Below are positions 61,678 through 64,000 of a DNA stretch of 64,000 bases, piece after piece; the stretch's first letter is position 1, and the number at the start of each line of letters is the position of its first letter. The translations under genes and the position numbers were made by a program. The notes beneath the pieces were generated by a model. That model saw nothing but the letters and a program-made list of their open reading frames with translations. It made no database searches and was not told the origin of the DNA. The stretch covers positions 3,224,001-3,288,000 of the forward strand of contig NZ_AP024650.1 in the NCBI RefSeq assembly GCF_019977275.1, read 5' to 3'. The stretch comes from Arthrobacter sp. StoSoilB19 (GTDB lineage Bacteria > Actinomycetota > Actinomycetes > Actinomycetales > Micrococcaceae).

Positions 61678-63129
61678 TCAGCCGCCGGCCCTGCCGCACC
61701 AAGTGTCCAGGGCCTCGGCAAGCCCGTCTGCTGAGCCCGCGCCCACCCAGGCGACGTACCCGTCCGGCCGCACCAGGACTGCGGCGGGCGCACCCACAGC
61801 ACCCAGCACGGGAAGCTGCCAGCCGCCGTCGTACGTGGCCGGAACATCCCGCACCCTGCCGTTGGAAAGGCCCGCACCCAACTCCTGCCCGCTGAAGTCC
61901 AGCAGCAGGGGCCGCGCCTGGTGCAGCAGTTCGAAGACCCGGATGGGACCTTCGGCAGTGGTGACGTCCAGGTCCGGCATCCGGCGACCCAGGAGCGGAT
62001 GGCCGGCGCCCAGGTCGTAGGCCACGTCGAGCCCTGTCACAAGCGCCGCGATGGGAACCCCGGCCCCCTCCACGCGGAGCACCTCGCCAAGCAGGTCGCG
62101 CAGCGCCTCCTGCCGGGGGTCTGATTTTTGGAAAAGCGACTGCGCCATGGTGTACTTCAGCGCCCGCTCCCCCGCCTGGTGGCGCTCCGCGTGGTAGGTC
62201 TCCAGCAGTTCCTCACCGGAGAGGCCCCGCACTACCTGCCCCAGCTTCCACCCAAGGTTGACCGCGTCCTGCACGCCGAGGCCAATACCGAGCCCGCCTG
62301 TCGGTGAGTGGACATGCGCCGCGTCGCCGGCCAGCAGCACCCGGCCCTTCCGGTAGGTCTCCGCCTGGCGGGTGGCGTCGGTGAACCGTGACAGCCAGGT
62401 GGGACTGTGCACGCCGAAGTCGGTGCCGAACACGTCGGTCAGCGCCTGCCGCAGGTCCGCCAGGGTGGGCTCGGTGGTTGGACCGAGCACAGCCTCGGTC
62501 ACCACCACGCGGACCGTGCCGTCCCCCATCGGGTAGAGGCCGTGGATGCCGCGGGCGTCCACCTTTCCCTGCTGGACAGGCTCCCCCGCCACCTTCACCT
62601 CGGCAATCAGGCTGCTCCGGGTTGCGTCCGGGCCCGCCATCGTGATGCCCGCCGAACGCCGCACCGTGCTGCGGCCCCCGTCGGTGCCCACCACATACCG
62701 GGCCCGCAGCGATCCGCCGGCGCCAAGATGAACGGCCACGCCGCCGTCGTCCGCCTCCACGCCGGTGACCTCCACGCCGCGCCGGACCTGTACGCCCAGC
62801 TCCTCCACCCACTCAAGCAGCAGCCGCTCAATGTGGTTCTGGAACAGCGCCAGCGTGTATGGATGCCGGGTGGGCAGCCCGCCCAGGTCCAGCGGGGTGT
62901 TGCCGAACGTGGCCGCGTTAATCGTTTTGCCCTCGGCAAGGAACCTGTCCACGATGCCGCGCTGGTCCAGCAGTTCAAGGGTGCGGGAATGGATTCCGCC
63001 CCCGCGGGAGCCCGCCAACTCCTGGGACTCCCGCCGTTCAAGGACAACGGCGTCCACCCCCGCCAGCCGCAGCTCGCCCGCCAGCATCAACCCCGTGGGC
63101 CCACTCCCCACAATCACCACGTCATGCAT
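61678..63129 (-). CDS. FAD-dependent aromatic monooxygenase, rifampicin monooxygenase (Rox)-like
   Basis: The 483-aa group A flavoprotein has GSGPTG at 8-13, a central GTDGGRSTVR at 148-157, and GDAAHVHSPTGG at 268-279, the full PHBH-fold set. Length and N-terminus resemble Rox enzymes that inactivate rifamycins, but polyketide and phenol hydroxylases are similar. The start is ATG 63129 with a GAGGGGG site. The true substrate is not predictable. Confidence 0.83.
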   Translation of the reverse strand: MHDVVIVGSGPTGLMLAGELRLAGVDAVVLERRESQELAGSRGGGIHSRTLELLDQRGIVDRFLAEGKTINAATFGNTPLDLGGLPTRHPYTLALFQNHIERLLLEWVEELGVQVRRGVEVTGVEADDGGVAVHLGAGGSLRARYVVGTDGGRSTVRRSAGITMAGPDATRSSLIAEVKVAGEPVQQGKVDARGIHGLYPMGDGTVRVVVTEAVLGPTTEPTLADLRQALTDVFGTDFGVHSPTWLSRFTDATRQAETYRKGRVLLAGDAAHVHSPTGGLGIGLGVQDAVNLGWKLGQVVRGLSGEELLETYHAERHQAGERALKYTMAQSLFQKSDPRQEALRDLLGEVLRVEGAGVPIAALVTGLDVAYDLGAGHPLLGRRMPDLDVTTAEGPIRVFELLHQARPLLLDFSGQELGAGLSNGRVRDVPATYDGGWQLPVLGAVGAPAAVLVRPDGYVAWVGAGSADGLAEALDTWCGRAGG

Positions 63130-63324
63130 GCCGTCCCCCTCAATCCACGAATAGTCGATCGCCAGTATGCGGCACCCCCGGGGCCTTGCGGCAAGGCCCC
63201 CGCGGCGGGGTACCTTGGAAATGGAAGGGGATTCCCGCGCTGCTGTCGATTTTCGCTTCCGGTGCGCGTCGTATGGGTAGGGGCTCCACTGAAGGGCTCC
63301 GGCCAACAGCGAAGGGAGCACGAC

Positions 63325-63660
63325 ATGTCCAAGTATTTGATCCTGATTTTCCAGGATGAGGCGGTAGCGCGGCAGGCCGAAGGCGAGTCGATCAGCGCCA
63401 GCTACCAGGAGTTCATGCAGCGGCGCGGTTCCAACCTGATCAACGGGGCCGCCCTGCAGCCATCCTCGACCGTGACGTCCGTCCGGCGTGATGGGTCGGG
63501 CGGGTTCCTGGTCTCGGATGGTCCGTTCGCGGAGTCGAAGGAAACCCTGGGCGGCTATTACCTGGTGGAGGCAGCCGACCTGGATGAAGCCCTCGAAATC
63601 GCCAAGGAGGTACCCGCCGGGGTTGGAGTCGAGGTCTGGCCCGTTCGGGTGGTCAGCTGA
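63325..63660 (+). CDS. YCII-related (DGPF) protein
   Basis: The 111-aa protein begins MSKYLILIFQD and has VSDGPFAESKE, the DGPF-domain signature. Such proteins often accompany SigI/SigJ-type ECF factors. Its stop shares one base with the next gene (TGATG), so the pair is translationally coupled. Confidence 0.85.
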   Translation: MSKYLILIFQDEAVARQAEGESISASYQEFMQRRGSNLINGAALQPSSTVTSVRRDGSGGFLVSDGPFAESKETLGGYYLVEAADLDEALEIAKEVPAGVGVEVWPVRVVS

Positions 63661-64000
63661 TGCCGCACGCCGCCAGCTCCGAGGTCGCCGCGGCAGTGGC
63701 CGACGCCCACCGGCGCGAATGGGGGTTCGTGCTGGCGGCCACGGTGCGTGTTGCCGGGGATATCGACGCCGCCGAAGAGGCGGTCCAGGACGCGTATGCC
63801 AGTGCTTTGTCCACGTGGGGCGTGAACGGAATCCCCAGGAATCCGGGGGCCTGGCTTACGGTTACGGCACGACGGCGGGCCCTGGACATGCGGCGCCGCG
63901 TGGCCACCCTCCAGCGGGCCCTGCCCAAGCTGCTGGAACCTGAGGAGTATGGCGACGACGCGCCGGACGCTGATGACATCCCGGACGACCGGCTCCGGCT
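63660..64000 (+). CDS. ECF-type RNA polymerase sigma factor, 3' end beyond window
   Basis: The first 113 residues match an ECF factor of the YCII-associated type (DUF6596 group): HRREWGFVLAATVRVAGD, then AEEAVQDAYASALSTWG, GAWLTVTARRRALDMRRR. The gene is cut by the right edge. The upstream YCII gene overlaps it by one base. Confidence 0.83.
   Translation, partial: MPHAASSEVAAAVADAHRREWGFVLAATVRVAGDIDAAEEAVQDAYASALSTWGVNGIPRNPGAWLTVTARRRALDMRRRVATLQRALPKLLEPEEYGDDAPDADDIPDDRLR

Overview
The window is high-GC actinobacterial chromosome. Several gene pairs start by overlapping the previous stop codon (ATGA, GTGA). It carries menaquinone genes, MenJ, a PAS-ANTAR and two GAF-ANTAR regulators, a 13E12-type HNH protein, an LCP protein and a SipW-type signal peptidase. 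Gene order and protein style fit Arthrobacter/Pseudarthrobacter (Micrococcaceae). This placement is an inference from family knowledge; no rRNA gene is present to confirm it. No rRNA, tRNA, CRISPR array or transposase was found.

1-12.6 kb is an assimilatory sulfur block on the minus strand: sulfite reductase, APS reductase and both ATP-sulfurylase subunits as a tightly overlapping operon, then an RNA ligase (rtcB), an SsuABC-type importer, an SRPBCC protein, siroheme synthase (cysG) and a partial ferredoxin-NADP reductase (fprA). A sirohydrochlorin chelatase lies just upstream of the operon. Sulfate activation, both reduction steps, siroheme supply and electron supply are therefore together. 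A TGTGACGC box recurs before cysG, the sulfite reductase gene and ssuA.

12.7-15.2 kb holds a TRIC-like membrane protein, an acidic SUKH-like protein and an orphan AbiEi-like gene flanked by two direct copies of a 68-bp palindromic repeat. 15.2-29.8 kb carries menaquinone genes (hepT, menJ, menG, menF, menD, menC) interspersed with an amino-acid ABC importer, a PhoX phosphatase with a PHO-box candidate, and a lipoprotein serine hydrolase. 29.9-36.8 kb has corA, a GbsR/MarR regulator with its ABC exporter, an MFS gene read divergently from a shared operator, a PAP2 phosphatase and a VOC protein.

36.9-39.6 kb has a repeat cluster next to a four-gene operon of three SipW-type secreted proteins and their dedicated signal peptidase. 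39.7-46.2 kb contains two TetR-controlled oxidoreductases, each with a visible palindromic operator, an esterase, an MFS transporter and small membrane proteins. 46.2-51.9 kb is rich in signalling genes: PAS-ANTAR, a STAS-like protein, MarR with a cysteine/coiled-coil partner, GAF-ANTAR and a zinc ribbon, together with trxB-arsC. 51.9-56.2 kb has an MFS gene, ftsW and an LCP gene for envelope assembly. 56.2-64 kb has the HNH gene, a cmtR-CDF metal efflux pair, an acyltransferase, a second GAF-ANTAR, a PhnB-like protein, a Rox-like monooxygenase and a YCII/ECF-sigma pair cut by the right edge.

Four dispersed intergenic repeat families and several leaderless promoters stand out. The most notable loci are the SipW operon, the repeat-flanked AbiEi-like gene, the sulfur box and the rtcB leader hairpin.
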